Source: Nocardia jejuensis NBRC 103114 (GTDB lineage Bacteria; Actinomycetota; Actinomycetes; Mycobacteriales; Mycobacteriaceae). Taken from it: a stretch of 64,000 nt of DNA. The position numbers and the translations under genes are program-made. Positions 8,343 to 16,920 of the stretch are shown in pieces. The stretch covers positions 1 through 64,000 of the forward strand of contig NZ_BDBU01000053.1 of the NCBI RefSeq assembly GCF_001613145.1, in the 5' to 3' direction. The notes under the pieces are model-generated. The model was not told the DNA's origin. It made no database searches and saw only the letters and a list, made by a program, of their open reading frames with translations. Position 1 is the stretch's first letter. Every line of letters starts with the position of its first letter.

Positions 8343-10432
8343 CAACCATCCCAGGCGAGTCGATCGGCATACCACTGCCCCGGATCGACGGGCCGGCCAA
8401 GGTCACGGGCGCGGCGCGATACGCCTTCGAGCATCCGGTCGAGCGGCCCGCCTACCTGCATCCGATCCAGTCCACCATCGCCCGAGGCCGAGTGTCCGCG
8501 ATGGACACCACCGCGGCCGAACGGCTGGACGGCGTGCTCGCTGTACTCACGGTGTTCCATGCGCCGAAGCTGGCGGACACCTCCGACGGCGAACTGAGCA
8601 TCCTGCAGGACGACCGTGTGCGATTCCGCGGCCAGCTCATCGGCGCGGTGCTCGCGGAATCGCTCGAAATCGCCCGCCACGCAGCAGATTCGGTGACAGT
8701 CGACTACGAGACCGACTCGCATGACAGCGAACTGCGCGCGGACGACCCTACGCTCTACGCTCCCGAGGAAGTCAGCGATGGCTCCCCATCCTATACCGAC
8801 CGGGGCGATGTCGAGGCCGCACTGCGCGCTGCCGCGGTGCGAATCGACCAGACCTACACGACTCCCACCGAACACAACAATCCGATGGAACCCCATGCGT
8901 CCATTGCGATGTGGGACGACTCCTCGGGACAGCCACAACTGCTCCTCTACGACTCGACACAGGGCGTGCACACCGTCCGCACGACACTCGCGCCGCTGTT
9001 CGGCCTCGAGCTCGACCGAATACGTGTGATCGCACCGCATGTCGGCGGCGGGTTCGGCTCCAAGGGCGCCCCGCACGCGCACAATGTGCTCGTCATCATG
9101 GCCGCGCAGTACAGCGGTGGCCGCCCGGTGAAACTGGCACTGACTCGGCAGCAGATGTTCTCGCTGGTCGGTTACCGCACCCCGACGATCCAGCGGATCA
9201 GACTCGGCGCCGACGCGGACGGCTCGCTGACCGCACTGTGGCACGAAGCGGCCGAATCCACCTCCACCGTAAAGGAATTCGCCGAGCAGACCACGATCGC
9301 ATCACGCACCATGTACAGCACGCCCAACCGCCGAACCGCCCACCGGCTCAGCGCGCTGGATGTTCCGGTGCCGTTCTGGATGCGTGCCCCCGGCGAATGC
9401 CCGGGTATGTTCGCCGCCGAGGTCGCGATGGACGAACTCGCGATCGCCTGCGGCATCGATCCGATCGAACTGCGGATCCGCAACGAACCCGAGCGTGACC
9501 CGGAATCGGGCAAGCCCTGGTCCGGGCGACATCTGCTGCAATGCCTGCGCACGGGTGCCGAACGCTTCGGCTGGCACAATCGCGACCCAGCGGTGCGCGG
9601 TTGGGCCCGCGGTGAGTGGCTGATCGGGACCGGAGTGGCCGCGGCCACCTACCCGGTGAACGTGAGCCCCGGCAATACCGCTCGCATCGAGTACTTGGCC
9701 GACGGGCGATATTCCGTGCAGATCGGCGCCGCCGATATCGGCACCGGCACCTGGACCGCCCTGACCCAGATCGCCGCCGACGCACTCGGCTGCGACGTAG
9801 CGGCGGTAGACCTGCAGATCGGGGATACGGACCTGCCCTCCGCGTCGGTCGCGGGCGGGTCGTCGGGAATCACCTCCTGGGGTACGGCCGTCGTCACCGC
9901 CGCGCGTGCCTTTCGCGCCGAGCACGGCACCGAACCCGCTGTCGGTGCGCGGACCACCGCGGACGCTCCGGATAACCCCGACATCGACAAGTTCGCCATG
10001 CATTCCTTCGGCGCTCAATTCGCCGAAACCGCGGTGCACCGCGATACTGGCGAGATCCGAGTGCCGCGCATGCTCGGCGTGTTCTCCATCGGGCGGGCGA
10101 TCAACGCCCGCACGCTGCGATCACAGTTGATCGGCGGAATGACGATGGGCCTGTCGATGGCCCTGCACGAGGAAAGCGTGCGCGATCACCGCTTCGGCCA
10201 TGTGGTGACCCAGGATTTCGCCGACTATCACATCAGCACACACGCCGATGTGCAAGATATAGACGCAATCTGGCTCGACGAGTCCGACGAGCACGCGAAT
10301 CCGATGGGTTCACGAGGCGCAAGCGAAATCGGGATCGTCGGTGCCGCCGCGGCGATTTCCAACGCCGTTTACCACGCCACCGGAATTCGGGTCCGGGACC
10401 TGCCGATCACGGTGGATCGGCTGCTGGGGTGA
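8339..10432 (+). CDS. molybdenum hydroxylase, molybdopterin-binding catalytic subunit
   Basis: The 697-residue large subunit is of YagR/PaoC type. It contains the cofactor-contacting loop GGGFGSKG, the motif PVPFWMRAPGECPG in mid-protein, and near the C-terminus GSRGASEIGIVGAA, where the glutamate is the expected general base. In this family the enzyme hydroxylates aldehydes or N-heterocycles using water-derived oxygen. The full three-subunit set with overlapping reading frames indicates a working aldehyde-oxidase-like complex. No MoCo insertion chaperone (XdhC/PaoD) is seen downstream, so one must come from elsewhere. The exact substrate is open; PaoABC homology favours aromatic aldehydes. 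Confidence 0.93.
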   Translation: MTTIPGESIGIPLPRIDGPAKVTGAARYAFEHPVERPAYLHPIQSTIARGRVSAMDTTAAERLDGVLAVLTVFHAPKLADTSDGELSILQDDRVRFRGQLIGAVLAESLEIARHAADSVTVDYETDSHDSELRADDPTLYAPEEVSDGSPSYTDRGDVEAALRAAAVRIDQTYTTPTEHNNPMEPHASIAMWDDSSGQPQLLLYDSTQGVHTVRTTLAPLFGLELDRIRVIAPHVGGGFGSKGAPHAHNVLVIMAAQYSGGRPVKLALTRQQMFSLVGYRTPTIQRIRLGADADGSLTALWHEAAESTSTVKEFAEQTTIASRTMYSTPNRRTAHRLSALDVPVPFWMRAPGECPGMFAAEVAMDELAIACGIDPIELRIRNEPERDPESGKPWSGRHLLQCLRTGAERFGWHNRDPAVRGWARGEWLIGTGVAAATYPVNVSPGNTARIEYLADGRYSVQIGAADIGTGTWTALTQIAADALGCDVAAVDLQIGDTDLPSASVAGGSSGITSWGTAVVTAARAFRAEHGTEPAVGARTTADAPDNPDIDKFAMHSFGAQFAETAVHRDTGEIRVPRMLGVFSIGRAINARTLRSQLIGGMTMGLSMALHEESVRDHRFGHVVTQDFADYHISTHADVQDIDAIWLDESDEHANPMGSRGASEIGIVGAAAAISNAVYHATGIRVRDLPITVDRLLG

Positions 10433-10545
10433 GAGGCGCGCGGGGCGGTGGCTACTCGCTCGGCGAGCGAAACCATCTGCCTCCGCGCATAACTCGGATC
10501 TCAAGCGAACAGCCCGAATGCATCGAAATCGCGCCATCAGCCTGT

Positions 10546-11412
10546 TCAGGCATCTCGACAACCACGCTGCTGAACGTTTCGGCTGCGCACTGCGATCGCC
10601 TTCATGATCAACGAACGGGCACTGTCACCTGTCTGCGACTGGCTGGCGAAGATGTCGAAGGCACGTCCGTACAAGGCGATCTCGCGAGGCTGCGTGATGC
10701 TCAGCTGAGCGGAATGCCCCTCGACTTTGACGAGCCGATCGTCGAACATCATGAAGTTGTCGACCACAACGATGGCTTCGGCATCGAGAGGGATAATTCC
10801 GAATGTCACACGCGGCATCCCGACGATGGCTAGAAGCCTGTCCATCTGCCCCAGCATGACGCGGTCGTCACCCACCGTTGTGTACAGCGACTTCTCACTG
10901 ATGATGAAGTGGAAGCCGTGTCGTTTCTTGTACAGGATCTGCTGGCGCTCCATGCGTTTGGAGACACCTGCGTCCAGATCGTCAGGCAGGCTGTAGAACT
11001 CGATCACCCGCCTCAGTTTGGCTTCCGCGTACTCCGAGGTCTGCAGGAGGCCGGGAATGATCTGCGATTCCAGGTTCCGGATCAGCGTGGACGACGCTTC
11101 CAGCTTCAGGGTCAGCTTTTGACCGCGCTGCACGCCTGCGCCCAGCAGCCTCTTCCACTCCATGTAGGCGATATCGATGTTGTGAAGTGTGGCAAGAAGA
11201 TCAGGTAGTTGCTCGACCGCACCGCACTGCTGGCAGTAGACGTGCAGATCCGATGGCGCGGGTGCCGTTTTGCCATGCTCGATGCGCGACACTTTCGACT
11301 CGTGCCACCCCGCGCGCGCAGCGAGCTCCCGGGCGCTGTACCCGGCCCCGCGTCGTATCTCGCGAAGTCGTTGCCCGAGAGCCTGCCGAGCTTCCTGCGT
11401 CGAAGAAGTCAT
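10546..11412 (-). CDS. XRE-family regulator with DUF5753 domain
   Basis: The 288-residue protein has an N-terminal Cro/CI helix-turn-helix (around ARELAARAGWHESKVSRIEH) and a long C-terminal DUF5753 region containing LESQIIPGLLQTSEYAEA, a signature of actinobacterial Scr1-type regulators. These usually form families of antitoxin-like or developmental regulators paired with a small downstream or upstream protein. The ATG overlaps the stop of the DUF6879 gene (ATGA), so both come from one transcript. Regulation of its own operon is likely but not shown. Confidence 0.88.
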   Translation of the reverse strand: MTSSTQEARQALGQRLREIRRGAGYSARELAARAGWHESKVSRIEHGKTAPAPSDLHVYCQQCGAVEQLPDLLATLHNIDIAYMEWKRLLGAGVQRGQKLTLKLEASSTLIRNLESQIIPGLLQTSEYAEAKLRRVIEFYSLPDDLDAGVSKRMERQQILYKKRHGFHFIISEKSLYTTVGDDRVMLGQMDRLLAIVGMPRVTFGIIPLDAEAIVVVDNFMMFDDRLVKVEGHSAQLSITQPREIALYGRAFDIFASQSQTGDSARSLIMKAIAVRSRNVQQRGCRDA

Positions 11413-11948
11413 TCCAAGGTGTCTACCGGAACTTGTTGCAAATACTTGTAAAAGGGCACTGCTAGCGTCGAGAGCCGCTCTTTCACCGAGCTGCAGTAGG
11501 CAGCGATGGACGGGTCTGCGGTCACTCCGTACCCCGCCGGGCGCCCCTCACTGTCGACAAGGTTGAAGGCGACAAGTTCGTCGTCGAACAGCCACCAGTC
11601 ATCGCTAGGGAGGTGCGCGGACTCTGCGAGATGCCTTGGCAGGTAGCGGATGTCCTCCCCTGCGTCGACATTCTCATGTGTCACCGACAGCAGCCACCGT
11701 TGGTAGTCGCTGTGCGGGACTGTAACCACCCGCACCCGGCTGATCGCCAGTCCACGATCGGTGGTTTCTCTGATCAGTTCGGTCCAGCCGCTCGTGTCAT
11801 AGACCGGGGGTGGCTCTCCATTCAGGAACCGTCGCAGAGGTTCCGATTCACTCGGCACCGCGTAGGCATCCCGCAGCTCCATGTGAAACGCGGACTTGCG
11901 CGCCGTGCGCATCCACTCCGGAAACTGCTTACTCGGGCGAAATTCCAC
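11409..11948 (-). CDS. DUF6879-family protein
   Basis: The product has 179 residues from the GTG at 11948, which overlaps the end of the upstream 109-aa gene by 20 bases; more distal starts would overlap it further. The sequence contains LRDAYAVPSESEPLRRFLNGEPP and a C-terminal block with DDWWLFDDELVAFNLVDSEG, typical of the DUF6879 proteins encoded beside XRE/DUF5753 regulators in actinomycetes. No catalytic residues are known. It is probably the effector or partner of the regulator, by analogy with similar pairs. Confidence 0.78.
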   Translation of the reverse strand: MEFRPSKQFPEWMRTARKSAFHMELRDAYAVPSESEPLRRFLNGEPPPVYDTSGWTELIRETTDRGLAISRVRVVTVPHSDYQRWLLSVTHENVDAGEDIRYLPRHLAESAHLPSDDWWLFDDELVAFNLVDSEGRPAGYGVTADPSIAAYCSSVKERLSTLAVPFYKYLQQVPVDTLE

Positions 11949-12258
11949 CGAAGAACGTCCTCTCCGCGCGCCGCACCTCGATTGCACTCTCGTCGCCGGC
12001 CAAGGTCAGCTGCTCCAGCGTCTCCCGATCGGTGATCGGGTCGCCAGCTACGGCGAATGTGCCACGGCCCGTGTCGATCAGCGGCGAATCAATGAAGGTC
12101 CGAGCCTCAGTGAACCCGAGCAGCAGGTGCGGGATCTCGACGGTTCCGACCTCGTCGGTTGTCCATCCCTGAACGACAAAGGTGTCTTTATCAGTGACGT
12201 AGAGGGTTGGGCATCCGTCCTGGTTGGAGCCACCCTTGCCGAGGAACTGCAGTCGCAT
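11929..12258 (-). CDS. 109-aa conserved protein of the XRE/DUF6879 operon
   Basis: The ATG at 12258 has an excellent ribosome binding site (AGGAGA seven bases upstream). The protein begins MRLQFLGKGGSNQDG and contains TFVVQGWTTD, IPHLLLGF and DTGRGTFAVAG. It is mostly short beta strands and soluble, with no signal or membrane segment. Similar small proteins are commonly seen next to DUF6879 genes in actinomycetes, but no biochemical role is known to me. It is the first gene of a three-gene minus-strand operon. Confidence 0.75.
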   Translation of the reverse strand: MRLQFLGKGGSNQDGCPTLYVTDKDTFVVQGWTTDEVGTVEIPHLLLGFTEARTFIDSPLIDTGRGTFAVAGDPITDRETLEQLTLAGDESAIEVRRAERTFFGGISPE

Positions 12259-12288
12259 TGTTCTCTCCTGCCTGATTTTGTGCGCGGA

Positions 12289-12367
12289 CTTGCATGCACC
12301 AGACAATTCTTGCGCACTCCACTGACTCATGCTGCGTGATAGAGCTTTTTATGCAAGTTCGTGCAAG
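12289..12367. promoter_or_regulatory. CTTGCA repeats in the divergent promoter region
   Basis: Between the XRE operon and the divergent winged-helix gene, CTTGCA occurs once on the plus strand (12289-12294) and twice on the minus strand (as TGCAAG at 12352-12357 and 12362-12367). The last two are exactly 10 bp apart, one helical turn. This suggests an operator array for the XRE regulator or the winged-helix protein; binding is inferred. Confidence 0.4.
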
Positions 12368-12483
12368 CACGTAGACGATCACCCAGGACGATTCGTACCT
12401 TCATCTCAGGCGATCGGGCCTGGATTCGTTGTCCTCGCCCCGAGCCGCCTTCGATGAGGACGAGACAACGAAGGGGCGCTGGT

Positions 12484-12732
12484 ATGGCATTGACCGAACC
12501 ACAGGCCAAAGTCCTTGGGGCACTAGTAGCCCTCAACCCGTCACAGGCACTCAGCGTGGAACAGCTCTGCGACACAACCCGGCTCAGAAGCCAAACGGTT
12601 CGCGAAGCACTACTTCGTCTCGCCCACACTGGATTAACGACCCGACCAGAGCGGGGCGCGCCGCGGTGGCAGTCCACCGACCGAGGCCGACGCGTCAGCA
12701 GGCAACCCGTATACAGCGAGTACGTGAGCTGA
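12484..12732 (+). CDS. small winged-helix DNA-binding protein
   Basis: The 82-residue protein starts at the ATG at 12484, preceded by GAAGGGG. It reads as a single winged helix of the MarR/HTH_24 kind: LTEPQAKVLGALVALNP as helix 1, SVEQLCDTTRL and SQTVREALLRLAHTGL as the helix-turn-helix, and TTRPERGAPRWQSTDRGRR as the wing. There is no ligand domain. It ends two bases before the next gene and is divergent from the XRE operon, so the two sides may share regulation. Confidence 0.75.
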   Translation: MALTEPQAKVLGALVALNPSQALSVEQLCDTTRLRSQTVREALLRLAHTGLTTRPERGAPRWQSTDRGRRVSRQPVYSEYVS

Positions 12733-12734
12733 AC

Positions 12735-13220
12735 ATGGCCCAACAACCAGTAATCATCGGTATCGCGCGCACCGCAATCGCTCTTCGACCAGCTGTGGGC
12801 TACCTGCGTCCCGACCTGCTCGATGACACCTCACACGAGCAGTCACTGCGAGACCTCGCGCGACAGCACGGTTTCTACTTGATCCTCATCAACTACGTCC
12901 AGCCAGGCGACGACACCTCATTCATGCGGCTGATGAACCTCGCATACAGCCAGGACGCGGACGCCGTATTCGTCCCCAGCCGAGCACATTTCGACGAACA
13001 CGACATCAAGGCTCTGGTCAAGATCGTCGACATCTACTGCCTGACAGAAGGGCTGAGATTCACGATCCGGGAGCAAGACGGCAACGAACCAGAGAGACAG
13101 GGGGTGAAGACAATGAAATTGTGTGATCCAGGCCCGAACGGTAGCTCCCACGACATGTGGAACGAGCCCGTGAACGCCGACGACGACGGCCGAGACAACA
13201 TCGGCCCGACCGGCAAGTAA
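12735..13220 (+). CDS. resolvase-fold-like protein lacking the catalytic serine
   Basis: The 161-residue protein has a core resembling the N-terminal domain of serine recombinases: VGYLRPDLLDD where recombinases have GYxRvSt, then SLRDLARQHGFYLI and DADAVFVPSRAHFDEHDIKALV. The arginine after the first strand is kept but the nucleophile serine position is occupied by proline or aspartate, and no DNA-binding tail of the recombinase type follows. It is therefore probably not a recombinase; a regulatory or binding role is more likely. It forms a two-gene unit with the winged-helix gene. The resemblance is by eye and needs structural confirmation. Confidence 0.55.
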   Translation: MAQQPVIIGIARTAIALRPAVGYLRPDLLDDTSHEQSLRDLARQHGFYLILINYVQPGDDTSFMRLMNLAYSQDADAVFVPSRAHFDEHDIKALVKIVDIYCLTEGLRFTIREQDGNEPERQGVKTMKLCDPGPNGSSHDMWNEPVNADDDGRDNIGPTGK

Positions 13221-13666
13221 CGGTCCAGGGTTGTAGCCCGGCGCGCATGGCATACGTGCCCAGTCATGCGCACCGGGCCACTTCGCACCGAACACGCGAA
13301 CCCACCCACTTGATTTGAATAGCGAACAAGCCAATCGCAAGACATTGGTTACCCTAGGTATCCAAATCTCTTGTCTTGCTATGTCGCCCACCACTTCCGC
13401 AGCGCGGCGGCAATGCTTCCGAGTTAGACAGGAAGCTGATCAGCACGCGTCAAGCGAAGAACAACCAGGACCAACTCCGTCGGCAACCAGGACAAGTCGC
13501 GGCTCATGTTCACACGATAGCTCGGGACAACCGTCGGCCAACACTGATTAATATCCGTTGACGACCGGCGGGGCAAGGGCACGCCCTCGAAGTCAGAACC
13601 CCGCCGGTCAGCACCTCGAATCCTCCAACAGAGAAGGACGATACGATCGTATAGTCTGCGATCGAC
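13221..13666. other. 446-bp gap between convergent genes
   Basis: I see no convincing gene here. The base composition is less GC-biased than its surroundings (for example around 13310-13380 and 13545-13556). It contains the inverted repeat annotated at 13563-13609 and the 12-bp palindrome ATACGATCGTAT at 13641-13652. Confidence 0.6.
13563..13609. repeat. 11-bp perfect inverted repeat with 25-nt loop
   Basis: GACCGGCGGGG (13563-13573) is mirrored by CCCCGCCGGTC (13599-13609). It lies downstream of both convergent genes, so a transcription terminator is possible, but the loop is long and no T-run follows. It could also be a trace of a mobile element end. Confidence 0.45.
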
Positions 13667-14377
13667 TTACTCGTCGGAATTGCCCTTGCTGCTCGAGGTT
13701 TGACCAAAGAAGAACCCGAGGATCAGCAGAAATGCGCTTGAGACGAGCTCAGGAACCGCAGTGCCCGTGAACATCGCGATTAAGAGCGCAGCCCCGATCA
13801 CCAGAAGAAGAACTCCGCCGATCAAGACTGCCGCCGGCTCACGGGCGAAGATCGACTGCCGCATGGCCCATTTGCGTTTGGCCAGTTCGACCTTCTGCAT
13901 CTCGTTGAAGAACGCCGAGTCCCTGGCCTTACGTTCGGAAGCGGCGTCGTCGTATCGTTTAGCGATTGCCGCCACCGTACTGGGGAGCGCCTCTTTGGCG
14001 CCTTCGTCATCGATCGCCAGCTGAACAGCAACCTGGATTTCGTCCTGTTCCCTTTTACGATCTTGCTCCGCAAGGAGCTGCGCGAGCTTGCCACGGTAGC
14101 CCAACAAGTACGGCAGCGCCCACACTCCAGGCAGTGACCTGCCATCGACCTTCCAGTCAAAGTCTTCGGCCGACCCCGCCGTTTGGATGATCGAATCGAT
14201 TCGATCGAGAAGCCTCTGCAGAGAAGCCAAGTCTGCGGCCTCGAAATCCGTGTCGATGCCCATGCTCCGGAGTAGAAGCTCGACGCCAGCACTGGTGGAT
14301 TTTGAGGGACCTGGTTGCGCCGTTGCGCCGATCCACAGGTTGTGGAGACGCTCATAGTCCGACTCAATCTCGCCCAA
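13667..14377 (-). CDS. C-terminally anchored membrane protein of unknown function
   Basis: The 236-residue product starts at TTG 14377, ten bases after GGAGG. The frame continues upstream but that part overlaps a gene remnant on the other strand and reads as noise. The first 170 residues are helical and charged (IESDYERLHNLW; QDRKREQDEIQVAVQLAIDDEG; YDDAASERKARDSAFFNEM), suggesting coiled coil. Two adjacent transmembrane helices close the protein (AVLIGGVLLLVIGAALLIAMF and LVSSAFLLILGFFFG). No enzyme motif was seen. It sits in the accessory patch and may be horizontally acquired. Confidence 0.65.
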   Translation of the reverse strand: MGEIESDYERLHNLWIGATAQPGPSKSTSAGVELLLRSMGIDTDFEAADLASLQRLLDRIDSIIQTAGSAEDFDWKVDGRSLPGVWALPYLLGYRGKLAQLLAEQDRKREQDEIQVAVQLAIDDEGAKEALPSTVAAIAKRYDDAASERKARDSAFFNEMQKVELAKRKWAMRQSIFAREPAAVLIGGVLLLVIGAALLIAMFTGTAVPELVSSAFLLILGFFFGQTSSSKGNSDE

Positions 14378-14516
14378 CAGGCGCAACCCTCCTTCGGCGC
14401 AGAACTTCCGACCGGCGCAGGATATCCCAGCTGAGCTGCCTACAAGGTATGACTCCGACGGTGGTTTCCGCCATCGAGAGCTCGCTGTTAGATGCGGAGT
14501 GATTGCCGAGGCATGA

Positions 14517-14720
14517 GGTGAGATCGCCCGCGCGTACGCCCAGAAGGACGAGCCCGCAGGGGCGCTGGGCATGCTGATCAAATCGGAAGAGACCGCGCCC
14601 GAGACGAACAAGTACAACGGATACGCGCGTGACATGCTACTCTCTCTGCTGAGGAAGCCGCCGAGCGGCATGCGCGCCGACGTTCGGGAACTCAGTCAGA
14701 AAGTTGGCATTCGCGCCTGA
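14517..14720 (+). pseudogene. 3' remnant of an XRE-type regulator gene
   Basis: The plus strand encodes about 67 residues after an in-frame TGA, including IARAYAQKDEPAGALGML, EETAPE, ARDMLLSLLR and ending ELSQKVGIRA. This is the usual tail of large actinobacterial XRE regulators with tetratricopeptide-like C-terminal repeats, which end in a similar ARAYA...AP...RE...ELA.R.G pattern. No helix-turn-helix or start codon remains, so the rest of the gene is lost. Confidence 0.55.
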
Positions 14721-14786
14721 CTGCCGCCATAACGGTTCGGAGTTCGGGTTGCCATGGCGAACTGCTGACCGCGGGCGGAGCCGCTC

Positions 14787-15242
14787 TCAGGCCGGTTCGC
14801 AGATAACCACCGGGATGTCCCGCGTAGTGCTGCGCTGATATCCGTCGTACGGGTTGCCGAAGCCGCGGGTGATCTCGGGCCAGAGCTCGGCCTTTTCCTC
14901 CGGGGACGCGGTGCGCGCGATGTACGGCTTGGTCTCACCGCGCACGGTGATCTCGATGTCAGGACAGGCAACGAGATTCAGATACCAAGCGGGGTTGTGC
15001 GAAGCGCCACCGAGCGAGGCGATCAGGACGATCCGCTCCGCGGTGAGAATAGGTGTGCTCAACAGCGTGGCGCGGCGCTGACCGGTCTTGCGGCCGATGG
15101 TGTGCAGCTCCAACGCGTGCATGGAGCCGAGCTTGTGCGGCCAGCGACCGCCGGTCAGCGTCAACAAGGTTCGGTGCCCGTTTTCCAGCACCCATGCGCC
15201 GCTTTCCGCAACCCAGTCGGGGGTCTTCTGCTTGTCGCCCAC
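14787..15242 (-). CDS. Ddn-type deazaflavin-dependent nitroreductase family protein
   Basis: The 151-residue protein has the split-barrel fold signature of the Ddn/F420-dependent quinone reductase family: LELHTIGRKTGQRRATLLSTP, then LIASLGGASHNPAWYLNL (the NPAWY block packs against F420), and a C-terminal YQRSTTRDIPVVICEP. Members use reduced F420 to reduce quinones or nitro compounds at the membrane. A family paralogue occurs at 45098-45508. The gene stands alone. The ATG at 15242 has GGAGAAACC upstream. Confidence 0.87.
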   Translation of the reverse strand: MGDKQKTPDWVAESGAWVLENGHRTLLTLTGGRWPHKLGSMHALELHTIGRKTGQRRATLLSTPILTAERIVLIASLGGASHNPAWYLNLVACPDIEITVRGETKPYIARTASPEEKAELWPEITRGFGNPYDGYQRSTTRDIPVVICEPA

Positions 15243-15555
15243 GGTTTCTCCTGTTCGGTTCGGTCGGCATCTCTGTCGACATCTTCGTTAGCGCTCCTGA
15301 GAGCATCATGTGTGGTCACTGTGAGTCGCGCGGGGTGTGGTGCGAGTTCCGGGCAATCCGTAGGCAGGCACGCGGTCACCCCGAGACCGTACTGGCCGAA
15401 AGGATGTCCCGCAGCACCCCGGTCAGCGGCGTATCGAGTATGACGCGGTCGCGAGAAGGGGATGTCATTGCTTCACTTTCGGATGGTTCGGGCAGTTCGC
15501 TCGTGACAAGTCATCCCCTGCGCAGCGCCGGGCACCACGCGAGCCCGGAAATTGT
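15243..15555. other. 313-bp gap, no supported gene
   Basis: This lies upstream of the Ddn-like gene and downstream of the AarF-like gene, so it should carry the former's promoter. The only candidate coding sequence is a 30-codon ORF at 15376-15468 (minus), without a convincing ribosome binding site. Confidence 0.5.
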
Positions 15556-16920
15556 TCAGCCGGGTGCGTAGGCGGCGAGGGTGCGTCCGATGTCGGTGTA
15601 CGGGGGCTCGCCGTAGACCCATTCGCGGGCGATGCGGTGCCAGTTGTTGGTGACCAGAAGTTGCCCGAGCACCCCGAAGGTGAGGAAATCGACGCGGCGC
15701 GAGAACACGTGTTCCGGTGGCAGCATCTGGTGACGCATCCCGCGGAACCGGGCGACCCGAGGATCGACGGCCGAAACCATTGCGCTGGTGGCCATTTCGG
15801 GAGTGATGGTCAATTCCTCGTCCGCCAGGTGCCACGCGGCGGCCGACCAGACGTACTCCATGCACTCCTCGGGGTCGATCTGGACGTCGGGGTCGATGAT
15901 GCCGCGTCCCATCAGCAAGTCGTGCAGATCCTTCGTGCGTCGTTCGGATGCGACTCGTCCCACCTGCCGCTCGAATTCCAGGTCAGCGGGCGCCATGCGG
16001 TTGTAAAGACCGAAATCGATGAACCCGACGCGTCCGTCGCTGGTCAGCAGGATGTTGCCGGGGTGCGGATCGCCGCAGAACTCGCCACGCTCGAGCAACG
16101 ATCCGACATAGAACCGGTAGATCAATTCGCCGATATGGTCACGGTCGGCATCGGCGAGAGTTTTCATGTGGGAGAACGGTTTCGCGTCCAGCAGCTCGGT
16201 CACCAGGACCCGGTCACCACAGCGTTCCAGGACGCTGTCCGGGACCACGATGAACGGATGCCGGCGGTAGTGCGAGGCGACCTGATGCTGGGTGTGCGCC
16301 TCGCGGCGGTAGTCGAGTTCGGATTCGAGATTGCGCCGCACCTCCTCCACGAGCGCGCCCCCGGCCAGTGCCGGCCACATCGTGGTCCCCACTTTCGAGA
16401 ACAGCGCCAGATTGCGCAGATCGGACCTGATCGCCTTCTCCACCCCGGGGTACTGCACTTTCACCGCGACCGCACGGCCGTCGTGCAGCACCGCCCGATA
16501 CACCTGGCCGATCGATGCCGCCGCGATGGGCTCTTCATCGAAATCACGGAATACCGTCGACAGCGACCCGTATTCGGCTTCGAGAACCTCTCTCATGGCA
16601 GAGAACGGCAGCTCCGGGGCTTGGTCTTGCAGCTTCGCGAGTTTGGTGCGGAATCGTTCGCGATGCGATTCGGGCACCAGCTCCAGGTCCAGCACCGAGA
16701 ACATCTGCCCCAGCTTCATCGCCGCGCCCTTCATGGCACCGAGCACATCGACGACCTGCTCGGCGGCTTCGAGGGTCGAACGTTGCGCCAGCACCTCGCG
16801 GGCATGCTCGGACCGTCCGATCATCGCCAGTCGCGTACTCGCCCCACGCGCGGCCTGCTCGACCGCGAGCATGCCGAGCTTGCGTCCTCGCGTCACCCTG
16901 TTCTGCGGGATCTTCGTCAT
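15556..16920 (-). CDS. ABC1/AarF/UbiB-family atypical kinase-like protein
   Basis: The 454-residue protein starts at the ATG at 16920. It carries the family hallmark KxGQ motif (AAMKLGQMFS), the QDQAPELPF segment, an alanine-rich nucleotide loop (EEPIAAASIGQVYRA), the lysine in VAVKVQYPG, the catalytic-loop equivalent FCGDPHPGNIL and the metal motif VGFIDFGLY. UbiB-like proteins use ATP to help extract or position lipophilic quinone precursors; the actinobacterial versions are poorly characterised. It stands alone. Confidence 0.9.
   Translation of the reverse strand: MTKIPQNRVTRGRKLGMLAVEQAARGASTRLAMIGRSEHAREVLAQRSTLEAAEQVVDVLGAMKGAAMKLGQMFSVLDLELVPESHRERFRTKLAKLQDQAPELPFSAMREVLEAEYGSLSTVFRDFDEEPIAAASIGQVYRAVLHDGRAVAVKVQYPGVEKAIRSDLRNLALFSKVGTTMWPALAGGALVEEVRRNLESELDYRREAHTQHQVASHYRRHPFIVVPDSVLERCGDRVLVTELLDAKPFSHMKTLADADRDHIGELIYRFYVGSLLERGEFCGDPHPGNILLTSDGRVGFIDFGLYNRMAPADLEFERQVGRVASERRTKDLHDLLMGRGIIDPDVQIDPEECMEYVWSAAAWHLADEELTITPEMATSAMVSAVDPRVARFRGMRHQMLPPEHVFSRRVDFLTFGVLGQLLVTNNWHRIAREWVYGEPPYTDIGRTLAAYAPG

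Noticed and set aside
13641..13652. Palindrome ATACGATCGTAT
   Set aside because: Short, self-complementary by CGATCG content, and downstream of a stop codon; too weak to call as an operator.
15376..15468. 30-codon minus-strand ORF in the gap before the Ddn-like gene
   Set aside because: No convincing ribosome binding site and no recognisable feature; chance is likely at this length.
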